Shown piece by piece: positions 28,941-29,027 of a stretch of 29,027 nt of DNA. The stretch lies in NCBI GenBank assembly GCA_021152555.1, contig JAGKVE010000019.1, positions 1-29,027 of the forward strand, given 5' to 3'. Position 1 is the first letter of the stretch; every line of letters starts with the position of its first letter. Made by a program: the position numbers and the translations under genes. This DNA is from Bacteroidia bacterium (GTDB lineage: Bacteria; Bacteroidota; Bacteroidia; Bacteroidales; Paludibacteraceae). The notes under the pieces are model-generated. The model saw only the letters and a list, made by a program, of their open reading frames with translations, made no database searches and was not told the origin of the DNA.

Positions 28941-29027
28941 CAACGCAAAATGTAACGCTGGCACCGACAGCGTAAAAAAGCGGTGACAAGTGCAAGATGT
29001 TGCACAAAAGGATTTATTAATTAGCGT

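Larger units (their letters stand above)
28730..29027. other. Gene-free end of the window, A/T-rich with palindromes and a G9 tract
   Basis: I see no credible gene. It holds ATGCA-TTT-TGCAT (28756-28768), a run of nine G (28840-28848), TTGCACATATGCAAA (28870-28884), and a plus-strand promoter with a hairpin after it. The short plus-strand frame at 28767-28955 has no family features. Confidence 0.7.

Noticed and set aside
28767..28955. A 62-codon plus-strand frame at the right end
   Set aside because: It crosses the G9 tract, two palindromes and the plus-strand promoter, so it is unlikely to be translated.

Overview
This window is a Bacteroidota chromosome segment, most likely Bacteroidales. 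The evidence is the typical Bacteroidota ribosomal supercluster (str-S10-spc-alpha with map, infA and rpmJ but no adk), the zinc-free forms of uS14 and bL36, promoters of the Bacteroides type (TTTG, 20-21 bp, TAnnTTTG), A/T-rich start regions that mostly lack Shine-Dalgarno sequences, and Bacteroidota-type outer-membrane and lipoprotein families. No rRNA, tRNA, CRISPR array or complete insertion sequence was recognised.

Left block (1-6395). A minus-strand gene set runs porin, imelysin lipoprotein, di-haem (DUF1111) lipoprotein, then a CcsBA-type cytochrome c maturation protein that leaves the window. Divergent from it is a plus-strand regulator that joins a degenerate ScdA_N-like region, a hemerythrin-like domain and a LuxR-type HTH. 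The two promoters face away from each other, with an inverted repeat between them. I read this as a regulated envelope system for iron capture and electron transfer. The porin carries two copies of a flavinylation-like motif (DAVSGAS/T).

Middle block (6396-8264). This is a graveyard of broken genes: a truncated PD40/TolB-like exported protein abutting a frameshifted menG/ubiE remnant, a five-helix EamA transporter, and a chimera of a DUF1016 N-terminus with an RHS core fragment under a perfect promoter. About 450 bp of hairpins and tandem repeats follow.

Right block (8265-28729). Everything is on the minus strand and reads rpsL, rpsG, fusA, rpsJ, rplC-D-W-B, rpsS, rplV, rpsC, rplP, rpmC, rpsQ, rplN, rplX, rplE, rpsN, rpsH, rplF, rplR, rpsE, rpmD, rplO, secY, map, infA, rpmJ, rpsM, rpsK, rpsD, rpoA, rplQ, and then an archaeal-type aspartyl-tRNA synthetase closed by an intrinsic terminator. 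A consensus promoter and a structured leader precede rpsL. Many spacers in this otherwise conservative operon hold short tandem arrays with unit lengths of 7, 8, 9 or 11 bp, several touching a stop codon. rplF and rplW have almost perfect Shine-Dalgarno sequences, which is unusual in this phylum. At the right edge a consensus plus-strand promoter points out of the window and shares a TTTGCATATAT operator-like element with the promoter at 6432.
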